From an uncultured Butyricicoccus sp. (lineage in GTDB: Bacteria; Bacillota; Clostridia; Oscillospirales; Butyricicoccaceae): a DNA stretch of 64,000 nt. Position 1 is the first letter of the stretch. Each line of letters starts with the position of its first letter. Of the stretch, positions 16,233-25,393 are shown one piece after another. Under the pieces are notes generated by a model, which worked only from the letters and a program-made list of their open reading frames with translations, was not told the DNA's origin and searched no databases. The translations under genes were made by a program, and so were the position numbers. The DNA is taken from the NCBI GenBank assembly GCA_934532985.1, contig CAKTAV010000001.1, forward strand, positions 62,001 to 126,000, written 5' to 3'.

Positions 16233-17468
16233 TTATTCTGCAACGATCTTCTTCAGCTTTGCAAAGCGCGGGAGGCCATTCTCCTTCTTCATGCGGGTCT
16301 CGCCCTGAATCAGCGGCAGAGCATAGTTGATATACTCCTCCGAAACCTGATTGCCGCGCTCGTTAATCCACTCTACCGGAACCTTCTTCTCGTAGTTTGC
16401 TACATCAGACAGGTTCAGCAGCTCGGTCTCGCACTTGTAGCCGCCCTCACGGGTAACCTTGAATGCTACCATCTTGTCGGTCTCACCGGCAACAGCGGCA
16501 TTAACTGCCGTCTGACCAGCCAGGAAGGACTCGTCGATGTCGGTCTGGGATGCGCAGTGTGCTGCACAACGCTGCAGCAGGGACAGCTCAATGCCGCGAA
16601 CCTTGACGTTCAGCTTGTTCTTTACGGTCTCTGCCAGCATAGCAGCCAGGCCGCCCAGCTGTGCATGACCAAAACCGTCGGTCGCCGAGGTTTTTGCCTC
16701 AGAAACGAAGGAGCCGTCTGCGTAGTGGATGCCCTCGGAAACAGCAACGATAACGTTGTGGTTCTTCTCCCAGATTGCGGAGACATCTTCCAGGAACTCG
16801 TCCATGTTGAAATCAACTTCCGGCAGGTAAACCAGGTCAGCCGGATAGCCAGCAACGGAAGCCAGAGAAGCAGCGCCAGCCAGCCAGCCTGCGTGACGGC
16901 CCATGATCTCAATGATGGTTACCTGACCCTTGTCGTATACATGGGAATCCTGATATACTTCTGCAATCGAGGTAGCAATGTACTTCGCTGCGGAAGCAAA
17001 GCCCGGGCAGTGGTCGGTGCCGAACAGGTCGTTGTCGATGGTCTTCGGAATGCCCATAACGCGGCAGTCGTAGCCAACCTTCTTCATATACTTGGAAACC
17101 TTGTTGCAGGTATCCATGGAGTCATTGCCGCCATTGTAGAAGAAGTAACGAACATTGTACTTCTTGAAGATCTCCAGAATGCGCTTGTAATCCGTGTCGT
17201 CCACGTCCGGATCCGCAATCTTATAACGGCAGGAGCCCAGTGCAGAAGACGGGGTGTACTTCAGCAGCTCCAGCTCATTCGGATCTTCCTTTTCCATGAC
17301 GTACAGCTGGTCATTCAGTACGCCTACAATGCCATTGGCCGCACCGTATACTGCGGTGATTGCGTCGGAATCCAGACCTGCCTTGATCGCGCCGTATGCA
17401 CTGGCGTTGATAACAGAAGTCGGGCCACCGGACTGGCCAATAATCATAGCACCTTTTAACTCACTCAT
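16233..17468 (-). CDS. pfp: Pyrophosphate-dependent 6-phosphofructokinase
   Basis: The 411-residue enzyme interconverts fructose 6-phosphate and fructose 1,6-bisphosphate using pyrophosphate. The motif GGNDS (113-117) has Asp where ATP enzymes have Gly, and PKTIDND (141-147) has the lysine typical of the PPi type. Both point to PPi rather than ATP. MGRHAGW is the fructose-phosphate site. I chose the ATG at 17468, with AGGAGG upstream; the frame extends 27 codons further without family resemblance. It faces away from fba, the next glycolytic step, across a shared 346-base region. Confidence 0.95.
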   Translation of the reverse strand: MSELKGAMIIGQSGGPTSVINASAYGAIKAGLDSDAITAVYGAANGIVGVLNDQLYVMEKEDPNELELLKYTPSSALGSCRYKIADPDVDDTDYKRILEIFKKYNVRYFFYNGGNDSMDTCNKVSKYMKKVGYDCRVMGIPKTIDNDLFGTDHCPGFASAAKYIATSIAEVYQDSHVYDKGQVTIIEIMGRHAGWLAGAASLASVAGYPADLVYLPEVDFNMDEFLEDVSAIWEKNHNVIVAVSEGIHYADGSFVSEAKTSATDGFGHAQLGGLAAMLAETVKNKLNVKVRGIELSLLQRCAAHCASQTDIDESFLAGQTAVNAAVAGETDKMVAFKVTREGGYKCETELLNLSDVANYEKKVPVEWINERGNQVSEEYINYALPLIQGETRMKKENGLPRFAKLKKIVAE

Positions 17469-17814
17469 TGTAGAACCTCCTAAACAATATGGAAGGCGGC
17501 ATGCCATGTCCGCACTGCCTACTACTTCGGCGGACGCCACACTTCCCAATAGTACTTCAAATATAGCATATTATAGTGCAGAAAGCAAATTATTTCCCCT
17601 CCGTTTTCGTCGCTTCTGAGAAACTTCGTCACTATGCTTTCCCATCTGTCCTTTTGATGGCAGTATGATCAACTCTTTGACGAAACTTTGCAGGATCTCG
17701 TTCAAATTTCGCAAATGTCTTGATTTTATCACCCACAACTGGTAAAATAACAGCATATGGTATTCACAAGCCCTTCGGGGCTGACGAAATAATATTTTCG
17801 AAAGGAAGATGAAT
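17469..17814. other. Divergent control region of pfp and fba
   Basis: This 346-base gap holds the fba promoter (17720-17748) and a small AGCCC-TTCG-GGGCT hairpin in the fba leader at about 17769-17782. No clear pfp promoter was identified and no gene is supported. Confidence 0.6.
17720..17748 (+). promoter_or_regulatory. Promoter of fba
   Basis: TTGATT and TAAAAT lie 17 bases apart, about 65 bases before the fba start. Confidence 0.75.
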
Positions 17815-18783
17815 ATGCCACTCGTTACTACTACCGAAATGTTTAAGAAGGCATACGACGGCGGTTACGCAATCGGCGCTTTCAATGTAAACAACATGGA
17901 GATCGTTCAGGGTATCACGGAGGCTGCCGGTGAGCTGAAGGCACCGGTTATCCTGCAGGTATCCAAGGGCGCCCGTGCTTACGCAAACCACAACTATCTG
18001 ATCAAGATGGTTGAGGCTGCTGTTCTGAATTACCCGGAGCTGCCGATTGCTCTGCATCTGGATCACGGCGATTCCTTTGAACTTTGCAAGTCCTGCATTG
18101 ACGGCGGTTTCACCTCCGTTATGATCGACGCCTCTTCGAAGCCGTTTGAGGAGAACATCGAGCTGACCAAGAAGGTTGTCGAGTACGCACACGACCACGG
18201 CGTTGTTGTTGAGGCTGAGCTGGGCACGCTGGCTGGCGTTGAGGACGAAGTTGTCGTTGAGGCCGGCAAGGAAAGCTACACCCATCCGGAAGAGGTTGAG
18301 GAATTCGTTTCCCGCACCGGATGTGACTCTCTGGCTATCGCTATCGGCACCTCCCATGGCGCATACAAGTTCACTCCGGCACAGTGCACCCGTAACGAGG
18401 ATGGCATTCTGGTTCCGCCCCCGCTGCGCTTCGACGTTCTGGAAGAGTGCATCAAGCGTCTGCCGGGCTTCCCGATCGTACTGCACGGTTCCTCCTCGGT
18501 TCCGCAGGATCTCGTAAAGATGGTCAACACCTACGGCGGTCAGATGCCGGATGCTATCGGTATCCCGGAAGATCAGCTGCGTAAGGCTGCTAAGCTGGCT
18601 GTTTGCAAGATCAATATCGACTCCGATATTCGTCTGGCAATCACTGCAAACATCCGCAAGCACTTCGCTGAGCATCCGGATCACTTCGACCCGCGCCAGT
18701 ACCTGAAGCCGGCTCGTCAGGCGGTTAAGGACATGGTAGCTCACAAGATCGTTAACGTTCTGGGCTGCGACGGCAAGGCATAA
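17815..18783 (+). CDS. fba: Class II fructose-1,6-bisphosphate aldolase
   Basis: The 322-residue zinc enzyme splits fructose 1,6-bisphosphate into two triose phosphates in glycolysis. The N-terminus MPLVTTTEMFKKAY and the metal ligands in ALHLDHGDSFE, VEAELG and VLHGSSSVP are visible, as is the NIDSDIR phosphate site. The ATG at 17815 is preferred because AGGA lies eight bases upstream and it matches the family start; an ATG at 17809 nearly touches the ribosome site. Codon use is strongly biased, as in highly expressed genes. It is divergent from pfp. Confidence 0.96.
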   Translation: MPLVTTTEMFKKAYDGGYAIGAFNVNNMEIVQGITEAAGELKAPVILQVSKGARAYANHNYLIKMVEAAVLNYPELPIALHLDHGDSFELCKSCIDGGFTSVMIDASSKPFEENIELTKKVVEYAHDHGVVVEAELGTLAGVEDEVVVEAGKESYTHPEEVEEFVSRTGCDSLAIAIGTSHGAYKFTPAQCTRNEDGILVPPPLRFDVLEECIKRLPGFPIVLHGSSSVPQDLVKMVNTYGGQMPDAIGIPEDQLRKAAKLAVCKINIDSDIRLAITANIRKHFAEHPDHFDPRQYLKPARQAVKDMVAHKIVNVLGCDGKA

Positions 18784-18817
18784 TTATTGCAAACTGATAA
18801 GCCAATATAAATTGCAC

Positions 18818-18877
18818 GCTCCCCGTGCGGCAGGCAGAGAGTCTCTCTCCGCTTTCCGTATCGGGGAGCATCTCTTT
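18818..18877 (+). terminator. Terminator after fba
   Basis: GCTCCCCG and CGGGGAGC close a large stem with an internal GAGAG/CTCTC pairing, followed by ATCTCTTTT. Confidence 0.7.
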
Positions 18878-18888
18878 TACTCAAAAGC

Positions 18889-18918
18889 AAAGCTCCGCGA
18901 GAAAACGGAGCTTTTACT
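18889..18918. terminator. Bidirectional terminator between fba and IolH-like gene
   Basis: AAAGCTCCG and CGGAGCTTT form a stem followed by TTACTTTT on the plus strand and, more weakly, GCTTTTGAG on the minus strand. Confidence 0.75.
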
Positions 18919-18933
18919 TTTGGGTTTTTTCGT

Positions 18934-19869
18934 TTAGCGGGCATACATTCCATAGCCCTCCGGCATCGTCTCGGTAATGCTCGGCACACCGACCAGATTC
19001 TTCTCGATAATTTCACGCGTGCGAACGCCGTCCGAAATTGCGCGCTCTGGGAATCCCAGCGGGTTGAACGTCGCAATCGTGTCGTCCTGCTCATTGAAGC
19101 CGATCTCACGCAGCGTCTTGAAGATGCGGTCAAAGTCCACATCGCCCTCACCCAGATGGCCGATGTGTGCATGGCAGCGAACCGTGCCGTTTGCATACAG
19201 CGGAGCCGGATTACAGTTGTAGCGGAACAGCTTGGTGTAATCATAGGTATCCGCAAACAGAACGTGCTTCAGATGCTTGCGTGCATACTTCAGGTTATGC
19301 TCGATGTCGCCCTTGCCGCCGTCGTAGTGGAAGGTATGCGGAATCGAGTACAGATAGCCGAGGGACGGGCTGTCGTAGTAGCGAATGATGTCATATGCAT
19401 CGTTGTTGTGCTCATAGAAGTCATCCGGATGCGCCTGAATGTCCAGACGGATTCCGCGCTTCTCCATGATCGGAACCAGTTCATCCAGCGAACGCATCAG
19501 CTTGGCTTCACACAGCTCCGGATTATCTCTGCCCGGTCCAAGTTCGGTGTTGAACACGCGAATGTCCATCAGCTCGCCGATCTCAAACATCTTCTTCCAG
19601 CAGTCTACCGCGTACTCACGAACGAATTCGTCCGGATCCTGCCAGTGGAAGCCAGTGGTCAGGGAAGCAACCTTCAGGCCTGCGTCAGCAATCGCCTTCT
19701 TGTGCCACAGAACCTCTTCCTTCGTTGCCTTCGGACGCTTCCAGAAGCCCGGGAAGTCGGCATTGTACGGGTTGATGTACTCATATCCCGCACGTGCTAC
19801 GGTGTCGTACTGCTCTTCATAGGTCATTCCGGTCTCCCAGAATGCGCTGCCGTCGAATGCAATTTTCAT
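18934..19869 (-). CDS. IolH-like TIM-barrel protein (sugar phosphate isomerase/epimerase family)
   Basis: The 311-residue protein resembles IolH of inositol clusters. It starts MKIAFDGSAFW and has LDIQAHPDDFYEHNN, YLYSIPHTFHYDGG and LFADTYDYTK. It also has a late CHAHIGHLGEGDVDFDRIF region, matching IolH's HPGDF, PHTFF, ADTFDH and GQGEVDWD. It belongs to the AP-endonuclease-2 TIM-barrel superfamily, which usually binds a divalent metal. The reaction of IolH is not well settled. TAAGGAGG precedes the ATG. It follows the next gene by 16 bases as the end of a two-gene unit. The final glutamate ligand common in the superfamily is replaced by an Asn-Pro segment (ATFNPLGF). Confidence 0.75.
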   Translation of the reverse strand: MKIAFDGSAFWETGMTYEEQYDTVARAGYEYINPYNADFPGFWKRPKATKEEVLWHKKAIADAGLKVASLTTGFHWQDPDEFVREYAVDCWKKMFEIGELMDIRVFNTELGPGRDNPELCEAKLMRSLDELVPIMEKRGIRLDIQAHPDDFYEHNNDAYDIIRYYDSPSLGYLYSIPHTFHYDGGKGDIEHNLKYARKHLKHVLFADTYDYTKLFRYNCNPAPLYANGTVRCHAHIGHLGEGDVDFDRIFKTLREIGFNEQDDTIATFNPLGFPERAISDGVRTREIIEKNLVGVPSITETMPEGYGMYAR

Positions 19870-19885
19870 AATCGGTATATCCTCC

Positions 19886-20884
19886 TTACTTCAGCATGGT
19901 TTCATTCAGGAATGCTGCAGATTTCCGAATCGCAACCAGATTGTTCGGCATCAGCGGGTCCTCGACCTCGATGGAAACCGTACCATGATAATCGCCCTCT
20001 GCCAGCGTTGCGAAGAATGTCTTCCACCACAGGGCATCGTGACCGTAACCAACCGCAACGTAGTTCCAAGAACGGGTAACCGCCGGACCGTTGTAAATGC
20101 CCTGCTCATAGCAATCCAGACCCTTGATGTGCGGATTGATACGGGAATCCTTGCCGTGTACATGGTAAACCGCCTTCTGCTTGCACAGCTCGCGTGCCAT
20201 CATCAGCGGATCACCGCCCATGAAGAATACATGGCTCGGATCCAGATTCAGACCGATGATGTCGCCGACTGCTTCACGCAGCTTGAGCACCGTCGGTACA
20301 TTGTATACCAGATTCATCGGGTGATTTTCCAGCGCGATGGTCTCTACGCCGCAGGACTTTGCCAGATCGGCTGCCTTGCTCCAGAAATCAATCGCAACGC
20401 CCCACTGATACTTCAGAACGTCCATCATCTCCGGCGGGAACGTGTGAGTTACCCAGTTGAGCGTGGTGTCGTTCGGTGCACCCGCCGGCAGTCCGGACTG
20501 TGCAACGATGTGCTTGACGCCCAGCTCCTCTGCCAGACGGAAGGTATTCATAACGTCCGGTGCGTGGCTTGCCCAGCGCTCGCCCGGGCCAATTGCATTA
20601 GCCGAGCAGTTCAGTGCGTACAGCTCCAGACCGCGGCTCTCAATCGCGTTCATGAAGTCCTTGCGGGCTTCCGCACTGTGCAGCAGCTTTTCCATATCCA
20701 GATGCGGCGCACAGGAATATCCGCCGGTCGCAATCTCCAGCACCTCAATCCCCATCTTCACTGCCTCGTCGAGCACCTGCTCAAACGGCATATCCGGCAG
20801 TCCGTCGGTAAACAGACCCAGCTTCATCGGATTAGGATTGAAGGACGCCACTGGCATATCAAATTCTTTTGGATCAATGCTCAT
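19886..20884 (-). CDS. TIM-barrel sugar isomerase/epimerase family protein
   Basis: The 332-residue protein has the four metal ligands of the xylose-isomerase-like AP_endonuc_2 family: Glu in TIALENHPMN, Asp and His in GLNLDPSHVFF, His in VYHVHGKDSRI and Glu in VSIEVEDPLM. Such enzymes isomerise or epimerise keto sugars and cyclitols, and some act on 3-keto-glycosides. I chose the ATG at 20884 with GAGGAG upstream; the frame extends 46 codons upstream over the promoter. It heads a two-gene unit with the IolH-like gene, next to the AraC regulator. The exact substrate cannot be read. Confidence 0.85.
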   Translation of the reverse strand: MSIDPKEFDMPVASFNPNPMKLGLFTDGLPDMPFEQVLDEAVKMGIEVLEIATGGYSCAPHLDMEKLLHSAEARKDFMNAIESRGLELYALNCSANAIGPGERWASHAPDVMNTFRLAEELGVKHIVAQSGLPAGAPNDTTLNWVTHTFPPEMMDVLKYQWGVAIDFWSKAADLAKSCGVETIALENHPMNLVYNVPTVLKLREAVGDIIGLNLDPSHVFFMGGDPLMMARELCKQKAVYHVHGKDSRINPHIKGLDCYEQGIYNGPAVTRSWNYVAVGYGHDALWWKTFFATLAEGDYHGTVSIEVEDPLMPNNLVAIRKSAAFLNETMLK

Positions 20885-20975
20885 TTTCCTTCTCCTCTTT
20901 CTTTTTTGTGCGCCGCGCCAAGAGAAAACCACGAAACAGTTCATCCTTTCGCTTGTTGTCTTCTGTTCTGGATTC

Positions 20976-20981
20976 AGTATA
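20976..20981 (-). promoter_or_regulatory. Possible -10 box of TIM-barrel unit
   Basis: TATACT on the minus strand lies about 90 bases before the start codon. The -35 region (TCGAAA) is poor, which fits dependence on the AraC protein encoded upstream. Confidence 0.4.
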
Positions 20982-21148
20982 CCTCTCTCGCGCTGCTCTT
21001 TCGAGAAGGAAACAACTCGCATTTAGCACAAAACAACGATTCCATTCTATTTTGTCTGATTTGCTGTTTTTCTGTCTTAAATTTTGTGCAATGCGACATA
21101 TTTTATGCTTCTTTTCCGGTTTCTGTTTTTGTTGTGCCCGCCCGACAT

Positions 21149-21183
21149 AAAAAAACAGCGCCGGATCGATGCGGTCCGACGCC
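21149..21183 (-). terminator. Terminator after araC-type gene
   Basis: On the minus strand GGCGTCGGACCG pairs, with one mismatch and a G-T pair, to CGATCCGGCGCT and is followed by TTTTTTT. Confidence 0.8.
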
Positions 21184-21198
21184 ATTGGGGAACAAGTG

Positions 21199-22131
21199 TT
21201 ATATTTGTGTCGGTGAGCAACCAATCACCTTTTTGAACAGACGCGAGAAGTAATTGAGATCGTAAATGCCCACATATTCCGCCACCTCTTTGATGCTCAT
21301 CGTGTGCTGCTCCAGGTACTCACAGGCGCGAATCATGCGCAGACGATTGAGGTACTGCACCGGTGCAAGGCCGGTAAAATCCTTGAACAGCTTCCGCAGA
21401 TAATTCGGACTGAATGCATAGCGCTTGGCGGCCTCTGCGATGTCAAACGGTTCGGTCAGGTTGTTCTCGATCTCCGTCAGCACCGCCGCAATGATCTTCT
21501 GGTTGCCCGCCGAGCAGTCCGTGTACTTCTGGTTCTGGTTGTTGATCGCCTTGCGCACCTCCAGCAAAATCAGCTCCGCGTACTTACGCTTGCGCAGCGC
21601 ACCGTCCTCCCGCTCGGTCTGCTGCGCCTCCAGCATATGCTCCAGCAGCGAGAGCAGAAACGTCAGCTCGGAGGGTGTCAGATGAATCACGCCCTGTTTG
21701 CTGCTATTGAACTCATACGACGGCAGCGCTTCCGCATGCATCGCCTCGCGGTCCCGCACAAGAGGACCCCAAAAGTCGCTTTCCCTCGCCCCTTGGCTGT
21801 CACTGCTGCTCAGTATACCTTCTGTGTTCAGCCGCCGAATGACTTCTTCGTCCAGCTGTTCCGGGGCAAACTGGCAGTTATACAGCGAAATTTCACCGCT
21901 GAGGGCGTAGCCGTGCGCCTCATGCGCCGGGATCAGAATCGCATCGCCCGGAATCAGCAGCGTCTCAATGCTGTGAAATGCATGGCGACATGATCCACGA
22001 TTGACAATTATCAGTTCACAGTATTCATGGCAGTGCATGTCCACAGACCACGATTCATTCCACCGCTCCACCGACACTCCGGATCCATCACAGCAGAACA
22101 TTGTCAAATACGGGTATTCCTGCTCGCTCAT
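21199..22131 (-). CDS. AraC-family regulator with cupin sensor domain
   Basis: The 310-residue protein has an N-terminal cupin (about 15-110; VDMHCHEYCELIIVNRG, IPAHEAHGYAL) that probably binds a sugar. A C-terminal AraC double helix-turn-helix (about 212-310) includes YAFSPNYLRKLFKDFTG and VGIYDLNYFSRLFKK. It should activate neighbouring catabolic genes when its ligand is present. It has its own extended -10 promoter and lies between the TIM-barrel unit and the oxidoreductase operon. The ribosome site is weak (GAGTGAG). Confidence 0.93.
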   Translation of the reverse strand: MSEQEYPYLTMFCCDGSGVSVERWNESWSVDMHCHEYCELIIVNRGSCRHAFHSIETLLIPGDAILIPAHEAHGYALSGEISLYNCQFAPEQLDEEVIRRLNTEGILSSSDSQGARESDFWGPLVRDREAMHAEALPSYEFNSSKQGVIHLTPSELTFLLSLLEHMLEAQQTEREDGALRKRKYAELILLEVRKAINNQNQKYTDCSAGNQKIIAAVLTEIENNLTEPFDIAEAAKRYAFSPNYLRKLFKDFTGLAPVQYLNRLRMIRACEYLEQHTMSIKEVAEYVGIYDLNYFSRLFKKVIGCSPTQI

Positions 22132-22157
22132 CTCTTGTTCTCACTCTCTTTTTTCGT

Positions 22158-22166
22158 CTATTATAG
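22158..22166 (-). promoter_or_regulatory. Extended -10 promoter of araC-type gene
   Basis: On the minus strand TGCTATAAT forms an extended -10 box, 27 bases before the ATG. No good -35 box is seen. Confidence 0.55.
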
Positions 22167-22206
22167 CACGAACCTCTCCTTTTTCTGCACAAAAATGGTT
22201 ATTCTT

Positions 22207-23340
22207 TTATTCTGTCAGCGGCGCATTCATGTCCACCCAAACATTGCCGTGTTCACTGCTCCATACCACGCGGTCCACAAAGTCAATCGCTTCCACGCCG
22301 TCTGCGGCATGTGGGTACAGACAGCCCTCGTCATTGCCCTGCCGAATCGCACGAGCAATGTTGCGGTACAGATTGCCCAGTGCTTCCAGATATCCCTCCG
22401 GATGTCCCGCCGGGGTGCGCGCCTCGCACGCAACCTCTTCCGGAAAAAGCGCCGAGCCGCGTCTCAGAATCCGGCGCGTGTTATTCTGATCGATGATGTG
22501 CAGGTTTTCACAGTCCTCCTGCGCCCACTCGATGCTGCCCTTTGTGCCATAGACTCGAATGCGCAGGGCGTTATCCATGCCGGTTGCCGCCACAGACGCC
22601 CAATACACGCCGCTCGCGCCGTTATCATATTCACACAGCACCACGCCGTTGTCGTCCAACTGCCGTCCGGGCACCATCTTGTCCAGCTTACCCAAAATGC
22701 GCTTGAGCTTGAGTCCCGTCATTGTGTGCACAGCGTTTTCAATATGCGTTCCGATGTCTGCCATGCAGGCCGACTTGCCGCTCTGCTTCGGGTCAAGCCG
22801 CCACGCCTGCTTGCCGCCGGAGCCTTCCTGCGACAGCCAACCCAACGGATATTCCGCCATGACCATGCGAATATTGCCGATCTCTCCCGCCGCAATTAGC
22901 GCACGCGCAGCGCGCAGCGTGACGTGTCCGGTGTACGAATACGTCACCGCCAGCACCAGATGCTTTTCCTCTGCAATGCGCTGAAGCTCCTCTGCATCCG
23001 CCTTTTCAATCGTCAGCGGCTTGTCACAGACCACGGCAATTCCCGCCAGCAAAAACGCCTTGCAGATTTCGTAGTGCGAGGCATTCGGCGTGCACACAAC
23101 GACAAAGTCAATGCCGTCCTCGCGCGCCGCTTCACCCGCCACCATCGTCTTATAATCATCATAGGCGCGCTCTGGATCCAGTCCCAGCTCATCTGCCAGC
23201 TCGCGGGTCTTTTCCACACGCTGTGAAAAACTTCCCGCAACCAGCTCTGCCGTCGAATCCAGCGCGATCGCCCGACGGTGCATGGCCCCGATATACGAGC
23301 CGATGCCGCCGCCAACCATACCGTATCTCAGCTTTTTCAT
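22207..23340 (-). CDS. Gfo/Idh/MocA-family oxidoreductase
   Basis: The 377-residue NAD(P)-dependent dehydrogenase has a Rossmann fold (VGGGIGSYIG), the catalytic lysine motif CDKPLT, and the Asp-x3-His pair in MADIGTHIENAV, all canonical. It should oxidise a ring hydroxyl of a sugar or cyclitol. GAGGTGA precedes the ATG. It lies 12 bases after the next oxidoreductase gene, as the last gene of the six-gene operon that starts with the IolG-like gene at 28690. The specific substrate is not known. Confidence 0.92.
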   Translation of the reverse strand: MKKLRYGMVGGGIGSYIGAMHRRAIALDSTAELVAGSFSQRVEKTRELADELGLDPERAYDDYKTMVAGEAAREDGIDFVVVCTPNASHYEICKAFLLAGIAVVCDKPLTIEKADAEELQRIAEEKHLVLAVTYSYTGHVTLRAARALIAAGEIGNIRMVMAEYPLGWLSQEGSGGKQAWRLDPKQSGKSACMADIGTHIENAVHTMTGLKLKRILGKLDKMVPGRQLDDNGVVLCEYDNGASGVYWASVAATGMDNALRIRVYGTKGSIEWAQEDCENLHIIDQNNTRRILRRGSALFPEEVACEARTPAGHPEGYLEALGNLYRNIARAIRQGNDEGCLYPHAADGVEAIDFVDRVVWSSEHGNVWVDMNAPLTE

Positions 23341-23352
23341 GCTCTCACCTCA

Positions 23353-24429
23353 TCAGTCCACGCTCTTCTCCGCGATTTCCTTCGCCAACAGCAGATCATC
23401 ACGCGCATCCTTCAATTCGGTATACGGGCGGCGCTGCTGATCAATGCAGTCGGCAAACTCGATCAGCTCGTTGCGGAAATTATCCGTGTAATACGGACCA
23501 AACGTCGTCACCTTATTTTCCAGCCCGTCCGTCTCGGTCATCTCCAGTGTCACCGGGAGGTTGCGAATGTATGGGCTTTCAAACTTGAGCAGGAACTTGC
23601 GGCTGCCCTGGAAGATTTCAATCGCCTCATCAAATACCGCCACCGACTGATCGTTAACGTACTCAAACACACCCATGAAATTGTCGTATTCCAGCAGCGC
23701 CGCAATGCGCTTGCCCTCATTCATGGCAAACGACCGCGCCACACGCTTGGGCTGTCCGACCAGATCACGCACCGCTGACAGAATATGCACGCCGGAGCAG
23801 TTAACATAGGTATATGTTGTCTGCAAGCTCGGGGACGGATTTTCTCCCAGCGCCTTTTCCATCTGCTCCTTGCGCAGCGCACGGTTTTCCGCCACCGCCT
23901 CCGCGGAAATATCCTTGCCACGGAAAATCGGGCGCGTCTGCTGGAGATAAAACGGCGCCTCACACACCAGCGTGCGGCAGCGCAGGTATTCCACCGGCCG
24001 CGGATCCTCCGCCATCAGCTGCTTGAGCTTGCGGAACGGGTCGGCATAGCGGCGGACATAGCCCACCATGCTGATCAGCTCCGGGTGCTTATCCGCCTCA
24101 GCAATCATATGATCCAGATCCTCCAGACACAGCGCCGCCGGCTTTTCCAAAAAGACGTGCTTGCCATGCTGAAGCGCCAGCTCCACCTGCTGCGCGTGAT
24201 ACGCGTCCGGACTGCACAGAATCACGGCGTCCACCGTGTCGCTGCAAATCAGCTCGTTAGCGTCGTAAAAACGGTGCGGAATGTGGAACGCATCCGCAAT
24301 ATAATCCGCTGTTTCCCGTGAGGCATCCGCCACCGCCGTCACGGTGTAACGATCCCGCAGCTGCTCCAGCGCCGGCATATGCAGTGCCTGTACCGCTTCG
24401 CCCAAACCAATCAAACCAACTCGAATCAT
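23353..24429 (-). CDS. Gfo/Idh/MocA-family oxidoreductase, noncanonical catalytic site
   Basis: The 358-residue protein has the Rossmann motif GLIGLGEAVQA and the lysine motif LEKPAA. The usual Asp four residues before the catalytic His is missing: the segment reads VNCSGVHILSAV. It may use other residues or a different reaction. AGGAGG precedes the ATG at seven bases. It sits between iolE and another oxidoreductase gene with small gaps (31 and 12 bases), clearly in one operon. Confidence 0.88.
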   Translation of the reverse strand: MIRVGLIGLGEAVQALHMPALEQLRDRYTVTAVADASRETADYIADAFHIPHRFYDANELICSDTVDAVILCSPDAYHAQQVELALQHGKHVFLEKPAALCLEDLDHMIAEADKHPELISMVGYVRRYADPFRKLKQLMAEDPRPVEYLRCRTLVCEAPFYLQQTRPIFRGKDISAEAVAENRALRKEQMEKALGENPSPSLQTTYTYVNCSGVHILSAVRDLVGQPKRVARSFAMNEGKRIAALLEYDNFMGVFEYVNDQSVAVFDEAIEIFQGSRKFLLKFESPYIRNLPVTLEMTETDGLENKVTTFGPYYTDNFRNELIEFADCIDQQRRPYTELKDARDDLLLAKEIAEKSVD

Positions 24430-24460
24430 AGCAACCTCCTGTTTTCCCGCTCAGTATCAC

Positions 24461-25351
24461 TCAAATACCTGCCGTTTTGCGGATATACTCTCTCGCCTTC
24501 ATCGCATATTCCAGCGGATTTGCCTTTGCCGGATCCTGCTCAGCCTCCACCAATAGCCAGCCCTCATATCCCGCCGCTTCCAGCGCGGCAAATACACCCG
24601 GATAATCGACAAAGCCGTCGCCCGGCACCGTAAAGCAGCCCTCCAGCACAGACTGGCGGAACGCAAAGCCCACTCGGTACGCCTGCTCCATCTTGTCCTT
24701 GCGGATATCTTTCAGATGGACATGTCCAATGCGCGGTGCAAACTCCTTCGCCGCTGCCACAGCGTCCTCTCCGGAGAACGTAAAATGCCCAGTATCATAG
24801 CACAGATATACGTACCGCGGATCCGTGTTTTCCAGCAGCCGCCGCGTCTCCTCTATCGTCTGTACCACCGTTGCCATATGGTGATGAAAGCACATTTGAA
24901 AGCCGCGGTCTGCGGCGATTTTTCCCAGCTTATTTAAGCCGTCACACAGACGATCCCATTCCTCGTCCGTTGCCACCGGCTTATTGTCCCCAAACATGGA
25001 GCAGGACTCCGCAAACAGGCACCGCGTCAGCTCACACACGTTGATGCGCGATGCACCCACCTGTTCCAGAAAATCCAGTGTTTTGATAAACTCTGCCTCG
25101 GTTTTCTCATACGGTTCCGAGCACAAAAACGTCGAGCACCACTGCGACGCAATTTCCATGCCGCGCAGCTTCAGCGCCTTGTTGAGCACCGCCGGATCGG
25201 TCGGAAATTTTCCGCCCACCTCGGTTCCCCTAAATCCGGCCAGCGCCGCCTCGGAAACCATCTGCTCAAACGTCAGCTCACCGCCCAGCTGCGGCATATC
25301 ATCATTTGTCCATCCAATCGGCGCAATGCCAAGCTTACAATTCTGAAACAT
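24461..25351 (-). CDS. iolE: IolE-like inosose dehydratase (TIM barrel)
   Basis: The 296-residue protein closely resembles IolE, which dehydrates 2-keto-myo-inositol in the second step of inositol breakdown. It has the family start KLGIAPIGWTNDDMPQLGGE and the EVGGKFPTD region. Metal ligands are seen in CFHHHMATVV, CYDTGHFTF, GHVHLKD and LLVEAEQDP. I chose the ATG at 25351 with GGGGAGG upstream and the usual family length. It follows the binding-lipoprotein gene. Because iolB, iolC, iolD and iolJ are not nearby, it might act on another keto-cyclitol or keto-sugar. Confidence 0.87.
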   Translation of the reverse strand: MFQNCKLGIAPIGWTNDDMPQLGGELTFEQMVSEAALAGFRGTEVGGKFPTDPAVLNKALKLRGMEIASQWCSTFLCSEPYEKTEAEFIKTLDFLEQVGASRINVCELTRCLFAESCSMFGDNKPVATDEEWDRLCDGLNKLGKIAADRGFQMCFHHHMATVVQTIEETRRLLENTDPRYVYLCYDTGHFTFSGEDAVAAAKEFAPRIGHVHLKDIRKDKMEQAYRVGFAFRQSVLEGCFTVPGDGFVDYPGVFAALEAAGYEGWLLVEAEQDPAKANPLEYAMKAREYIRKTAGI

Positions 25352-25393
25352 CGTACTGCCTCCCCAATTTGTGTCCGCGTTATGGTGTAAGTA

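Larger units (their letters stand above)
20885..21198. other. Control region before the TIM-barrel unit
   Basis: This 314-base gap holds a minus-strand TATACT box (20976-20981) without a matching -35, as expected for an activated promoter, and the terminator of the AraC gene (21149-21183). No gene is supported. Confidence 0.55.

Noticed and set aside
15951..17459. A 502-codon plus-strand frame opposite pfp
   Set aside because: It lies antisense to pfp, has Leu/Val/Asn-rich shadow composition, and crosses the pfp terminator.
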